From DATFQE01 sp963738205 (GTDB taxonomy: Bacteria; Actinomycetota; Thermoleophilia; Gaiellales; Gaiellaceae): a stretch of DNA of 64,000 nt. Of the stretch, positions 53,620 to 62,169 are shown in pieces. The position numbers and the translations under genes were made by a program. Under the pieces are notes generated by a model. That model worked only from the letters and a program-made list of their open reading frames with translations. It was not told the DNA's origin and did not search any database. How positions within the stretch are numbered: the first letter of the stretch is position 1; the number at the start of each line of letters is the position of its first letter. The DNA lies in NCBI GenBank assembly GCA_963738205.1, contig CAVTVQ010000009.1, positions 186,001 to 250,000 of the forward strand. The letters run 5' to 3'.

Positions 53620-54042
53620 ATGCCGCGTAACCAGAAGATCACCGCCGCCGCGTTCTTCAAGGTCGAGATCCAGGACGCGGTGATCGGTCATTTCGCGAGC
53701 TGCAACGGTCTCGGCTTCTCGTACGAGCTGTTCGAGTACAAGGAGGGCGGCCTGAACATGTTCACGCACCAGTTCCGTGACCGCGTCGCGTATCCGAAGC
53801 TCGTGCTCGCGCGCGGGATCACAGACGACCTGGCGATGAGGCGCTGGTTCTTCGCCACGAAGTCGCCGGACGCGCGCGGCCACGTGATCGTCTCGCTGCT
53901 GTCGCGGAAGTCGCAGGAGGTACAGCGGTGGGCGTACTCACGCGCCTTCCCGGTCAAGTGGGACGGTCCGACCCTCGACTCGAGCGGCAGCCAGGTCGCC
54001 ATGGAGACCCTGGAAATCGCCCACGAAGGCCTACTGCCCTAG
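53620..54042 (+). CDS. inner tube protein 3 (Pvc5-like)
   Basis: A 140-residue tube-family protein: AAAFFKVEIQDAVIGHFASCNGLGFSYELFEYKEGG, LARGITDDLAMRRWFFATKSP, and a C-terminal METLEIAHEGLLP. Its fold is that of T4 gp19/Hcp-like tube subunits. The position before the LysM gene matches Pvc5, the tube-initiating subunit near the baseplate. GAGGAGG ribosome site upstream. Confidence 0.9.
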   Translation: MPRNQKITAAAFFKVEIQDAVIGHFASCNGLGFSYELFEYKEGGLNMFTHQFRDRVAYPKLVLARGITDDLAMRRWFFATKSPDARGHVIVSLLSRKSQEVQRWAYSRAFPVKWDGPTLDSSGSQVAMETLEIAHEGLLP

Positions 54043-54044
54043 CC

Positions 54045-54713
54045 ATGCCGCCTCCTCCTCCCAGCGGATTCGAGCGGGCCAAGATCGAGGTCGACGGAGA
54101 GCCGACGCCGATCGAGTGCTGGTTCAACCCGACCGAGTATTCGATCTCGAAGACCAACCTGTGGGAGTTCAAGGCCGCTCCCGGCACGGCCCTGCCGCCT
54201 GCGCAGTTCGCCGGCGGCATGCCGCGCCAGCTCACGGTCGACCTGCTCTTCGACGCCTCCGACACGGACAAGGACGTCCGTGACGTGACGAACAAGCTCC
54301 TGAAGACGATGGAGCTGGGCTCCGGCGGCCGCCCGCCGATGATCACGTTCATCTGGGGCCAGACGAACAGCTTCAAGGCCGTCGCCCAGACCATGTCGCT
54401 GCGCTACACGCTCTTCCGCCCCGACGGCAGCCCGATCCGCGCGCATGCTTCGCTGCAGCTCGCCCAGGCGGACAAGACGCAGGACGCCTCCTCGCCGCCG
54501 GGCGGGACCCCTGGGGGCGGCAACCCGACGACGCGCGGAATCGACGCGATCCGCACGCACATCGTGCGCGACGGCGACAGCCTGCAGTCGCTCGCGTTCG
54601 ACGCCTACGGCGACGCGACCCAGTGGCGGGCGATCGCCGAGGCCAACGGCATCGACGATCCGCTGGGCCTCACCCGCGGACGCAGCCTGACGATCCCGAG
54701 GGAGCCCGAATGA
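54045..54713 (+). CDS. LysM-containing tube/baseplate protein (Pvc7-like)
   Basis: A 222-residue protein. The N-terminal ~150 residues (FERAKIEVDGEPTPIECWFNPTEYSISK; GMPRQLTVDLLFDASDTDKDVRD) match the CIS tube-hub family. A Gly/Pro/Thr-rich linker follows, then a C-terminal LysM module (HIVRDGDSLQSLAFDAYGDATQWRAIAEANGIDDP). In Photorhabdus the Pvc7 protein sits between tube and spike; LysM modules bind glycan strands or act structurally. Overlaps the spike gene by ATGA. Confidence 0.9.
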   Translation: MPPPPPSGFERAKIEVDGEPTPIECWFNPTEYSISKTNLWEFKAAPGTALPPAQFAGGMPRQLTVDLLFDASDTDKDVRDVTNKLLKTMELGSGGRPPMITFIWGQTNSFKAVAQTMSLRYTLFRPDGSPIRAHASLQLAQADKTQDASSPPGGTPGGGNPTTRGIDAIRTHIVRDGDSLQSLAFDAYGDATQWRAIAEANGIDDPLGLTRGRSLTIPREPE

Positions 54714-56404
54714 CCGTCATGGAAACCAGGGTCGCGTCGGTCGAGATCAAGGTGAACGGCACCCTGCTCATGCGCGAGCTCGAGCACCTGATGGAGGTGA
54801 AGCTGGAGCAGAACCTGATGCTCCCGGACGCGTTCACGCTCCGCTTCGCCGACCCGGAGTTCGAGCTCGTCGACAACGCGATGTTCGACATCGGCAATAC
54901 CGTGGACCTCTCGTTCTGCAGCCCGGACGGACGGCAGTTCAAGAAGCTCTTCTCCGGCGAGACGACCGCGCTCGAGCCGGAATTCAGCGAGGACGGCTTC
55001 TTCCTGACGATCCGCGGCTACGACCGCTCGCACCGGCTGAACCGCGTTCGCAAGACCGAGACGTACCAGAAGATGACCGCGTCGCAGATCGCGCAGAAGA
55101 TCGCCGGGGCCAACGGGCTCTCGCCCATGGTGAAGGCGACGGGTCCGAGGCCGGAGTTCACGCAGCAGAGCAACGAGACCGACTGGGAGTTTCTCTGGCG
55201 GCTCGCGAGCATGTTCGACTACGAGGTCGTCGTCGACGGCAAGCAGCTGTTCTTCCGCCCCGGCGGCGGTGACGGCGCCGCGCCCGTGGAGTTCCGCTGG
55301 GCGGAGTCGCGCCCACTGCTCCTGTCGCTGCGACCGCGCGTCACGGCCATCCAGCAGATAAAGGAGGTCCAGGTTCGGAGCTGGAGCCCGAAGGACAAGA
55401 AGGAGATCGTCGGCAAGGCGGCGGTCGACAGCATCGGCTCGAAGATCGGCATCGAGCGACAGAAGGTCGTGGGCGCGTTCGGCGGCGGGACGCTCGTGGT
55501 CGCCGACGCCCCGGTGGGAACGCAGGCCGAAGCCGACGCGCTCGCCCACTCGTTCTCCTCGCAGCTGGCTCATGCCTTCTTCGAGGCGGAGGGGGCTTCC
55601 GAGGGCGACATGCGGATCGTCCCCGGGGCGAAGCTCACGATCAAAGGAATCGGGCGCAGGTTCGCCGGCGACTACATCGTGTCGAAGGCGACGCACGCCT
55701 ACAGCGGCGGCAGCGGGTACGTCTCGAAGTTCGTCGTCTCCGGCCGCTCGCCGCGCAGCCTGCTCGACGTGCTCACCGGCGGCAAGCGCACCCGGTGGAG
55801 CGACTCGCTCGTGATCGGCATCGTCACGAACAACAAGGACCCCGACGGGATGGGGCGCGTCCGGGTCAAGTACCCGACGCTCGCCGACAGCGTCGAGGGC
55901 TGGTGGGCGCGGATCGCGGCGGTCGGCTCGGGCAAGGACCGCGGACAGCTCATGACCCCCGTCGTGGGCGACGAGGTACTGATCGGCTTCGAGGGCGGCG
56001 ACGCGAACAAGCCGTACGTCCTCGGCACCCTCTGGAACGGCAAGGACAAGCCCGGCGAGCTCGTGCACGAGGACGGCTCCTACCACCTGAAGAGCGACAA
56101 GCAGATCCTGATGGCGGCCAAGGAGAACGTGACCATCAAGACCGACAAGGATCTGGTCGTCGAGGTCAAGGGCGAGGCGAGCGAGAAGGTCGACAAGAAC
56201 CTCAAGATCAAGGTCGGCCAGAGCGAGGACGTCTCGGTCACCCAGGGCTTCACACTCGAGGCCGGCACCGAGCTGACCCTCAAGTGCGGACAGTGCTCGA
56301 TCAAGCTGACGAAGACGGGCCAGGTCGAGATCAAGGGCGTGATGGTCACGGTGCAGGGCAGCGGGCCGCTCACGCTCAAAGGCGCCACGGTGGCGATCAA
56401 TTGA
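54710..56404 (+). CDS. VgrG-like spike protein (Pvc8-like)
   Basis: A 564-residue VgrG/gp5-gp27-like protein. The N-terminal gp27-like part runs to ~residue 350 (FSGETTALEPEFSEDGFFLTIRGYDRSHRL; ETDWEFLWRLASMFDYEV). Then comes the OB-fold (IGIVTNNKDPDGMGRVRVKYPTLADS ... GGDANKPYVLGTLWNGKDKPGE) and a C-terminal repeat-rich beta-helix spike (VEVKGEASEKVDKNLKIKVGQ). It forms the trimeric spike at the particle tip. No enzymatic C-terminal extension is fused. Its stop overlaps the next TTG. Confidence 0.93.
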   Translation: MTVMETRVASVEIKVNGTLLMRELEHLMEVKLEQNLMLPDAFTLRFADPEFELVDNAMFDIGNTVDLSFCSPDGRQFKKLFSGETTALEPEFSEDGFFLTIRGYDRSHRLNRVRKTETYQKMTASQIAQKIAGANGLSPMVKATGPRPEFTQQSNETDWEFLWRLASMFDYEVVVDGKQLFFRPGGGDGAAPVEFRWAESRPLLLSLRPRVTAIQQIKEVQVRSWSPKDKKEIVGKAAVDSIGSKIGIERQKVVGAFGGGTLVVADAPVGTQAEADALAHSFSSQLAHAFFEAEGASEGDMRIVPGAKLTIKGIGRRFAGDYIVSKATHAYSGGSGYVSKFVVSGRSPRSLLDVLTGGKRTRWSDSLVIGIVTNNKDPDGMGRVRVKYPTLADSVEGWWARIAAVGSGKDRGQLMTPVVGDEVLIGFEGGDANKPYVLGTLWNGKDKPGELVHEDGSYHLKSDKQILMAAKENVTIKTDKDLVVEVKGEASEKVDKNLKIKVGQSEDVSVTQGFTLEAGTELTLKCGQCSIKLTKTGQVEIKGVMVTVQGSGPLTLKGATVAIN

Positions 56405-56796
56405 GCGAGCTCATCGGGACCGGCCTCGGCTTCCCCCTGCGCGTCGACCGCCAGGGCGCGATCGCGCTGGTCAGCGGCTCCGACGACATCAACGAGGCGA
56501 TCACGCTGATCCTGTCCACGGCCCCCGGCGAGCGCCCGATGCGGCCGCTGTTCGGCTGCGGCATCCACGACTACGTCTTCGAGACGATCGACGCGTACAC
56601 CGTCGGCAAGCTCGAGCGAGAGGTCCGGATCGCGATCGACCGGTGGGAGCCGCGCATCGAGATCGCAGGTCTCGGGATCGACACGACGGAGGCCGACTCG
56701 GGTCGGCTGGTGATCGAGCTCGACTACATCGTCCGCGCCACCAACGACCGGCGCAATCTCGTCTATCCCTTCTACGTCATCCCGGCCGAGGAGTGA
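56401..56796 (+). CDS. gp25-like baseplate wedge protein (Pvc9-like)
   Basis: A 131-residue gp25/lysozyme-fold baseplate protein. It has GTGLGFPLRVDRQGAIALVSGSDDINEAITLILSTAPGERPMRPLFGCGIHDYVFE with the conserved EPR-type motif replaced by GERPMRP, and a C-terminal DYIVRATNDRRNLVYPFYV. The TTG at 56401 overlaps the spike stop by 4 bp. gp25 proteins nucleate sheath polymerisation on the baseplate. Confidence 0.92.
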   Translation: MSELIGTGLGFPLRVDRQGAIALVSGSDDINEAITLILSTAPGERPMRPLFGCGIHDYVFETIDAYTVGKLEREVRIAIDRWEPRIEIAGLGIDTTEADSGRLVIELDYIVRATNDRRNLVYPFYVIPAEE

Positions 56797-56801
56797 GCGC
56801 C

Positions 56802-58808
56802 ATGTCCAGGCTGCCAGAGATCGTGCTCGACGACCGCCGCTTCCAGGAGCTCGTCAACGAGGCCCGGATGCGCGTGGCGCAGCGGTGCCCCGAGTGGACC
56901 GACCACAACGTGTCCGACCCGGGCATCACGCTGATCGAGCTGTTCGCGTGGCTGACGGAGACGCTCGTCTACCGCGTCAACCGCATTCCCGACAAGCTGC
57001 ACGTGGCGCTGCTCGAGCTGCTCGGGATGCGCCTGCAGCCGCCGACGGTGGCCCGTACGGACATCCGCTTCCGCCTGGCCGCGCCACCCGAGGAGGACGT
57101 CCTGATCGCTGCCGGCGAGACCGAGGTGGCGGCGCAGCGCATGGGCCAGGACGAGCCGGTCGTCTTCCAGGTCGAGGAGGATTTCACGATTCCGGTCGCC
57201 CGCCCGACCGCCTACGCGGTCGAGCGCGAGGGGAAGGCGAAGGACGTCGGCGTCGCGCGCGGGGTCGCGAGCCCGAAGGGGCCGGACCAGCTGCCGTTCG
57301 GAACGCCGCCGAAGGTAGGGGACGCGCTCTATCTCGCCTTCGACAAGCCGCTCGGGCGGCTGCTCCTGCAGGTCGACGTCGACTGCTCGCAGGCCAAGGG
57401 CGCGGGCGTCGACCCGGAGGATCCGCCGCTCGTGTGGGAGGTGTCCGCCGGCGACGGCGAGTGGATCGAAGCCGAGGTGCTCGAAGACCGGACGGGCGGC
57501 TTCAACTACGGGAGCGGCACGGTCGAGCTGCAGCTGCCCGACCACAGCGCGCACGAGGGTGTCGCAGGCACGCGTGCGCACTGGGTGCGGTGCCGGCTCG
57601 CCGACCAGCCCCGCTCGGGCGCCGAGGCGATCAAGGGCAGCCAGTTCACGCACCCGCCCGAGATCTACTCCATCACCGCGTCGCCGATCGGCGGCCTCGT
57701 CCCGGCGTCCGAGTCGGCGCACGAGGCGAACGAGATGCTCGGCGAGAGCGACGGCACCCCGGGGCAGTCGTTCCCGCTGCGCTACGCGCCGGTGCTGGTG
57801 CCGATCACCGGCGAGAACGTCGAGGTGCTCAACCTGCTGACGGGCGACTGGGAGCCGTGGGAGCTCGTCGAGGGCTTTGCCGAGAGCGGGCAGGAGGATC
57901 CGCACTACACGCTGGACCTGGCGAACGGCAGCGTCGAGCTCGGCCCGGCCATCCGAACCGCGGACGGCGGCTGGCAGCAGTACGGCGCCGTGCCGCCGAA
58001 GGGAGCGCGCCTGCGCATCACTCGCTATCGCCACGGCGGCGGGCGCAGCGGCAACGTGATCCCGGGCTCGCTCACGATCCTGCGCAGCGCCATCCCGGGC
58101 GTCGACACGGTGACGAACCCGCGGGCGGCGCTCGGCGGCGTCGACGCGGAGTCGCTCGACGCGGCCCGCGCCCGCGCCGCGCTCGAGTTCCGCACCCGCT
58201 TCCGGGCCGTGACCGCCGACGACTTCGCATTCCTCGCGCGCGAGGCGACGCAGCGGGTCGCGCGGGCGACGTGTGTCCCGCCCGAGAACGGCGGGCCGGT
58301 GCGGCTGCACCTGCTGCCCCAGGTCGACCCGCCCGACCGCAAGCTCTCGCACGAGGAGCTCGAGCCGAACGAGGAGCTGCTGGCCGAGGTGGCCGAGTAC
58401 CTGGACGAGCGGCGCCTGATCGGGACGACGGTCGAGCTGCTGCCGATGAAGCTCCGCGGCATGAGCGTGGTCGTCAACCTCCAGGCCGAGCCGCGCACCG
58501 ACCTGGGCCGCATCGAGGAGGAGGTCTCGTACGAGCTCTACCGCTACCTCAACCCGCTCGTCGGCGGGCGCCTGGACGGGCCCGGCGAGGGCTGGGAGCT
58601 GGGCCGGGCGCTCAACCAGGGCGAGCTGTACGGGATCGTCCACGCCGTGGCGGGCGTCGACTACGTGAAGATCCTGCGCGTCTACGAGACCGACATGAAG
58701 ACCGGCAAGCAGGAGGCGAAGCCGGCGGGAACGCACATCCAGCTGGAGCCGGACGAGACGCTCGCCTCGGGCACGCACATAGTCAAGGCCGAGCACCGCG
58801 AGTACTGA
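56802..58808 (+). CDS. baseplate J-like wedge protein (Pvc11-like)
   Basis: A 668-residue baseplate wedge protein. The N-terminus (RFQELVNEARMRVAQRCPEWTDHNVSDPGITLIELFAWLTETLVYRVNRIPDK) is diagnostic of the Pvc11/T4 gp6-like eCIS family, and a baseplate-J core appears near the end (RFRAVTADDFAFLAREATQRVARATCVP). The mid-region carries beta-domains. It makes the ring that holds the spike and transmits the firing signal to the sheath. Confidence 0.93.
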   Translation: MSRLPEIVLDDRRFQELVNEARMRVAQRCPEWTDHNVSDPGITLIELFAWLTETLVYRVNRIPDKLHVALLELLGMRLQPPTVARTDIRFRLAAPPEEDVLIAAGETEVAAQRMGQDEPVVFQVEEDFTIPVARPTAYAVEREGKAKDVGVARGVASPKGPDQLPFGTPPKVGDALYLAFDKPLGRLLLQVDVDCSQAKGAGVDPEDPPLVWEVSAGDGEWIEAEVLEDRTGGFNYGSGTVELQLPDHSAHEGVAGTRAHWVRCRLADQPRSGAEAIKGSQFTHPPEIYSITASPIGGLVPASESAHEANEMLGESDGTPGQSFPLRYAPVLVPITGENVEVLNLLTGDWEPWELVEGFAESGQEDPHYTLDLANGSVELGPAIRTADGGWQQYGAVPPKGARLRITRYRHGGGRSGNVIPGSLTILRSAIPGVDTVTNPRAALGGVDAESLDAARARAALEFRTRFRAVTADDFAFLAREATQRVARATCVPPENGGPVRLHLLPQVDPPDRKLSHEELEPNEELLAEVAEYLDERRLIGTTVELLPMKLRGMSVVVNLQAEPRTDLGRIEEEVSYELYRYLNPLVGGRLDGPGEGWELGRALNQGELYGIVHAVAGVDYVKILRVYETDMKTGKQEAKPAGTHIQLEPDETLASGTHIVKAEHREY

Positions 58809-58809
58809 C

Positions 58810-59475
58810 GTGGCGGCGCCGAAGAACGGGAACGGCTATCGGACGTACGGGGGCGGCGCGCGCCGGCTGACGGCCGCGATCGACCTCCGTCGCCGTCATA
58901 CGCCGAACGGCGACTACCCGGCGGTCGTGTCGGAGCGGGGCTACCTGCGGCGCGGGCTTCCGTCGATCTACCAGGAGAACGACTTCGGCGTCCGCTTCGT
59001 CGGCGCGCTCGAGCCGCTCCTCGACCCGATCGTCGCGCTCCTCGACTCGCTCCCCGCACACGTCGATCCCGATCTGGCGCCCGAGGACATGCTCGCGCTG
59101 CTCGCGCGCTGGCTCGGGCTCGAAGTGGACGAGGCGTGGCCGATCGACCGCAAGCGCGAGCTCGTGCGGCGCGGCGACGAGCTCGCGCGGCGCCACGGCA
59201 CGCGCGCGGGGCTCGAGTTGACGCTCGCGATCGCGTTCCCCCAGCATCCGCTCAGGGTCGAGGACACCGGGCAGGTCACGTGGCCGGGGCGCGCCGACGC
59301 GAAGAAGGCGGACAAGTCGGGTGCCGGCTTCGTGGTCTACTGCGACGCTCCGCTCGACGAGCAGGAGCTCGGGGCGGTCTCGCGCTTGATCGAGCAGGTG
59401 AAACCCGTCAACGTGACGTACAAGTTGCGTGTGAAGGCGGCGAAGAGCAGTGGTGGCGGCCAACAGGGGTCCTGA
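58810..59475 (+). CDS. phage tail protein I-like baseplate protein (Pvc12-related)
   Basis: A 221-residue tail_P2_I-type protein: YLRRGLPSIYQENDFGVRFVGALEPLLDPIVALLDSLPAHVDPDLAPEDMLALLARWLGLEVDE and RRHGTRAGLELTLAIAF. These proteins link the baseplate wedge to fibres. The C-terminus becomes basic and low-complexity. GTG start one base after the baseplate-J stop. Confidence 0.88.
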   Translation: MAAPKNGNGYRTYGGGARRLTAAIDLRRRHTPNGDYPAVVSERGYLRRGLPSIYQENDFGVRFVGALEPLLDPIVALLDSLPAHVDPDLAPEDMLALLARWLGLEVDEAWPIDRKRELVRRGDELARRHGTRAGLELTLAIAFPQHPLRVEDTGQVTWPGRADAKKADKSGAGFVVYCDAPLDEQELGAVSRLIEQVKPVNVTYKLRVKAAKSSGGGQQGS

Positions 59476-62169
59476 ATGGCTCGCGCCTGCCTGAAGTGCG
59501 GCCACGAGAACCCCGACGACGTCGACTTCTGCCAGAAATGCGGCGAGTACGTGCGTTGGGAGCTGTCGGGCGTCCGGCAGGCCGTCCCTGCGCCGCCGCC
59601 GGCGCAGGCAGTCCCGCCCGCCGCCCCTGAGACGCCCGCGGCCGCGGCTCCGCCACCGCCTGCCGCCGCGCCGCCGCCTGTAGCTCCGGCTCAGCCCGCG
59701 CCGCCGCCGGTCGAGCCCGCCGCTGCACCGCCTCCGGAGCTGGCTCCGCCCCCGCCGGTGGACGGAGACGGAGAACCGCCGCCGAGCGGCCCCACGAGCG
59801 AGTACGAGTCGCCGCAGCAGGCGCCCGAGCCGGACTCCGTCGTGCTCACGCTGCGCCATCCGGAAGACGAGAGCGCAACCGGCGCCGACGTCACCGGGCG
59901 CGTTGAGGCCGGCGGCACCACGAGCCTGATCGCCCTCATCCGCAACCAGAGCGGCATCGTCGACAACTACGACCTGCTCGTCGAAGGCCTCCCCGACGGC
60001 TGGTGGACGATCGCGCCGAGCACCGTCTACCTCGTCCCGTACGGCGCCCCCGGCGGGGAGTACGAGCAGGAGGTCGCCGTCTCGCTGCACCCACCGCGCG
60101 CAGCGGAGGCCGAGGCGCGGACCTGGCCGATGCGGATCGTCGCGGTCTCGAAGGCGAACGGCACCGCCGCGGGCCAGGCGACCGCGGCGCTCGACGTCAG
60201 CCCGTACCACGAGCTCGAGGCCGAGATGCGCCCGGAGCGGGCCTCGGGCCGCCGCAAGGCGACGTTCGCGATCGCAGTCCGCAACCGCGCCAATGCGCCG
60301 GTGGACGTGCAGCTCGCCGGCGTCGACCCCGACAACCTGATGCGCTTCGCCTTCCAGAAGCAGCGGTTCACGGTCGAGCCGGGCCGGCGGAACGGCTCGG
60401 GCTTCATCGTCAAGCCGCCCAAGCCGGCGCTGGTCGGTCGGCCCGTCACGCGACGCTTCGAGATCAACTCGACGGTGATCGGCTCCGAGACGGGTGCGCT
60501 GCCCAAGGGCGCGACGCTCGTGCAGAAGCCGTGGATCCCGTTCTGGGCCCTGCTGATCCTGCCGCTGCTGCTGATCGCGGCGCTCGCGGCCTTCCTGCTC
60601 TGGCCGCGAACGTCGACCGTCCCCGACCTCGCCGGCAAAGAGGTGATCGCTGCCGAGCAGGCGCTCGCGGACGCCGGGCTCACGCTCGGCAACCAGACCC
60701 AGAAGGCGAACGACAAGGCAAAGGCAGGCACGATCCTGTTGCAGAGCCCGGCCGCCGGCGACGAAGTCGACGACGGGTCGGCCGTTTCCATCGTCATCGC
60801 GACCTCGAGCGGCAAGGCCACGGTGCCCGACGTCCTCGGCAAGACGCTCGAGCAGGCGAACGAGCTGGTGTCGAAGGCGGGGTTCTCGCTCGCACCTCCG
60901 ACCCCGCCGCCGGGCGAGACCGACATCGTCGCAAGCCAGATTCCGCTTGCCGGCAACCTGGAGCCGCAGACGACGCCGATCACGCTCGCGTTCAAGCCGG
61001 CGCCCAAGAAAGGCGACGGCACCGGCGGCCAGGGCGGCGGCGGGAACAACGGCGGCAAGAACGGCGGCGGAGGCGGTGGCGGAGGCGTGGTCGTCCTCCC
61101 GGGCAAGATCGAGGTGCCCGACCTCGACGGCGTGCCGCAGAAGGAGGCCTTCTCGCAGGTCTCCAAGCTCGGCCTCGTGCCGAAGGTGGGCGAGGAGTTC
61201 AGCTCCGAGGTCAAGGCCGGCGGCCTGATCCACCAGAAGCCCGAGCACGGAGCGAAGGTCGGCAAGGGCAGCACGATCGTGCTCGTGTACTCGAAGGGCG
61301 ATGCCCAGGTGATCTACGAGCAGGACGGCAACCTCTTCGTGGTCAGCGCTCTCGCCGGCGGCAAGCCGGAGCCACTGACGAGCAGCGGCTCCGACGGTGA
61401 GCCGGCGATCAGCGCGGACGGCGCGCTCGTGGCCTTCCGGCGCGGCAATGCGAACGAGGCGCAGATCTGGACGATGAACCCGAAGAATCCGTTGTCGGCG
61501 AAACCTCTCACCGAGACGGGCTTCAACGACAACCGCCCCGTCTTCTCGCCCGACGGCAAGACGATCGCCTTCGTGCGCAGCAAGCCCGGGCCGCAGGAGC
61601 GCGACCTGTGCTTCGTGCCGGCAACCGGAGGGAAGGGCGCGTGCATTCCCGACGCGAACCGGTCGGTCACGCGTCCCACGTGGTCGCCCGACGGCAAGGT
61701 GATCCTGGTGGTGGCCAGCGCGGCCACCGAGAAGCAGACCGAGCTCCTGCGCTATGCGAGCAACGCACCTTCGTCGGGGAAGCCCGGAGACTGGACCGAT
61801 CAGGGCTACGTGACCGACGCGCTGCACGGTCAGCGCGCCGACGACCGCGTCTTCTTCGCCGTGTTCTCCCCGGACGGTAAGCAGCTCGCGCTCTCGGCGA
61901 ACTGGGGCGCCGCGGCCGCTCAGGTCATGCTCGCCGCGGTCAAGGGCGGCACGATCGCGAAGCCCAGGCCGGTTCCGAACCTCCGCGGCTGCGCCCTGGC
62001 CTGGCGGCACGACGGTCTCGAGCTCGCGGTCGCACAGGCGGGGGCGTTCTGCGACGACCCCGGGACGCCGCAGATCATCCGCGTCGATCCGAAGAAACCC
62101 GCGGAGCAGAACGCTCTGCACGCGGGCGACAACCCCACCTGGACGCCCGCTCCGCTCGGGACACCGTAG
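59476..62169 (+). CDS. zinc-ribbon/Ig-like/transmembrane/PASTA/TolB-like fusion protein
   Basis: An 897-residue protein with an unusual order. A zinc ribbon (CLKCGHENPDDVDFCQKCG) is followed by a Pro/Ala-rich linker (~35-115) and two Ig-like beta-sandwich repeats (~115-350). One transmembrane helix (~353-376, LLILPLLLIAALAAFLLW) leads to three PASTA-like repeats starting VPDLAGK, VPDVLGK and VPDLDGV. These are split by a Gly-rich linker. A C-terminal TolB-type beta-propeller (SPDGKTIAFVRS, SPDGKQLALSA) ends the protein. Such a layout puts the zinc ribbon inside and PASTA/propeller outside, facing peptidoglycan. It may anchor or trigger the particle at the membrane; unproven. Confidence 0.85.
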   Translation: MARACLKCGHENPDDVDFCQKCGEYVRWELSGVRQAVPAPPPAQAVPPAAPETPAAAAPPPPAAAPPPVAPAQPAPPPVEPAAAPPPELAPPPPVDGDGEPPPSGPTSEYESPQQAPEPDSVVLTLRHPEDESATGADVTGRVEAGGTTSLIALIRNQSGIVDNYDLLVEGLPDGWWTIAPSTVYLVPYGAPGGEYEQEVAVSLHPPRAAEAEARTWPMRIVAVSKANGTAAGQATAALDVSPYHELEAEMRPERASGRRKATFAIAVRNRANAPVDVQLAGVDPDNLMRFAFQKQRFTVEPGRRNGSGFIVKPPKPALVGRPVTRRFEINSTVIGSETGALPKGATLVQKPWIPFWALLILPLLLIAALAAFLLWPRTSTVPDLAGKEVIAAEQALADAGLTLGNQTQKANDKAKAGTILLQSPAAGDEVDDGSAVSIVIATSSGKATVPDVLGKTLEQANELVSKAGFSLAPPTPPPGETDIVASQIPLAGNLEPQTTPITLAFKPAPKKGDGTGGQGGGGNNGGKNGGGGGGGGVVVLPGKIEVPDLDGVPQKEAFSQVSKLGLVPKVGEEFSSEVKAGGLIHQKPEHGAKVGKGSTIVLVYSKGDAQVIYEQDGNLFVVSALAGGKPEPLTSSGSDGEPAISADGALVAFRRGNANEAQIWTMNPKNPLSAKPLTETGFNDNRPVFSPDGKTIAFVRSKPGPQERDLCFVPATGGKGACIPDANRSVTRPTWSPDGKVILVVASAATEKQTELLRYASNAPSSGKPGDWTDQGYVTDALHGQRADDRVFFAVFSPDGKQLALSANWGAAAAQVMLAAVKGGTIAKPRPVPNLRGCALAWRHDGLELAVAQAGAFCDDPGTPQIIRVDPKKPAEQNALHAGDNPTWTPAPLGTP

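Noticed and set aside
58783..62121. A 1112-codon minus-strand open frame opposite the tail I and PASTA genes
   Set aside because: Low-complexity Arg/Ala/Leu reading with no domain; the plus strand has clear zinc ribbon, transmembrane and PASTA features.
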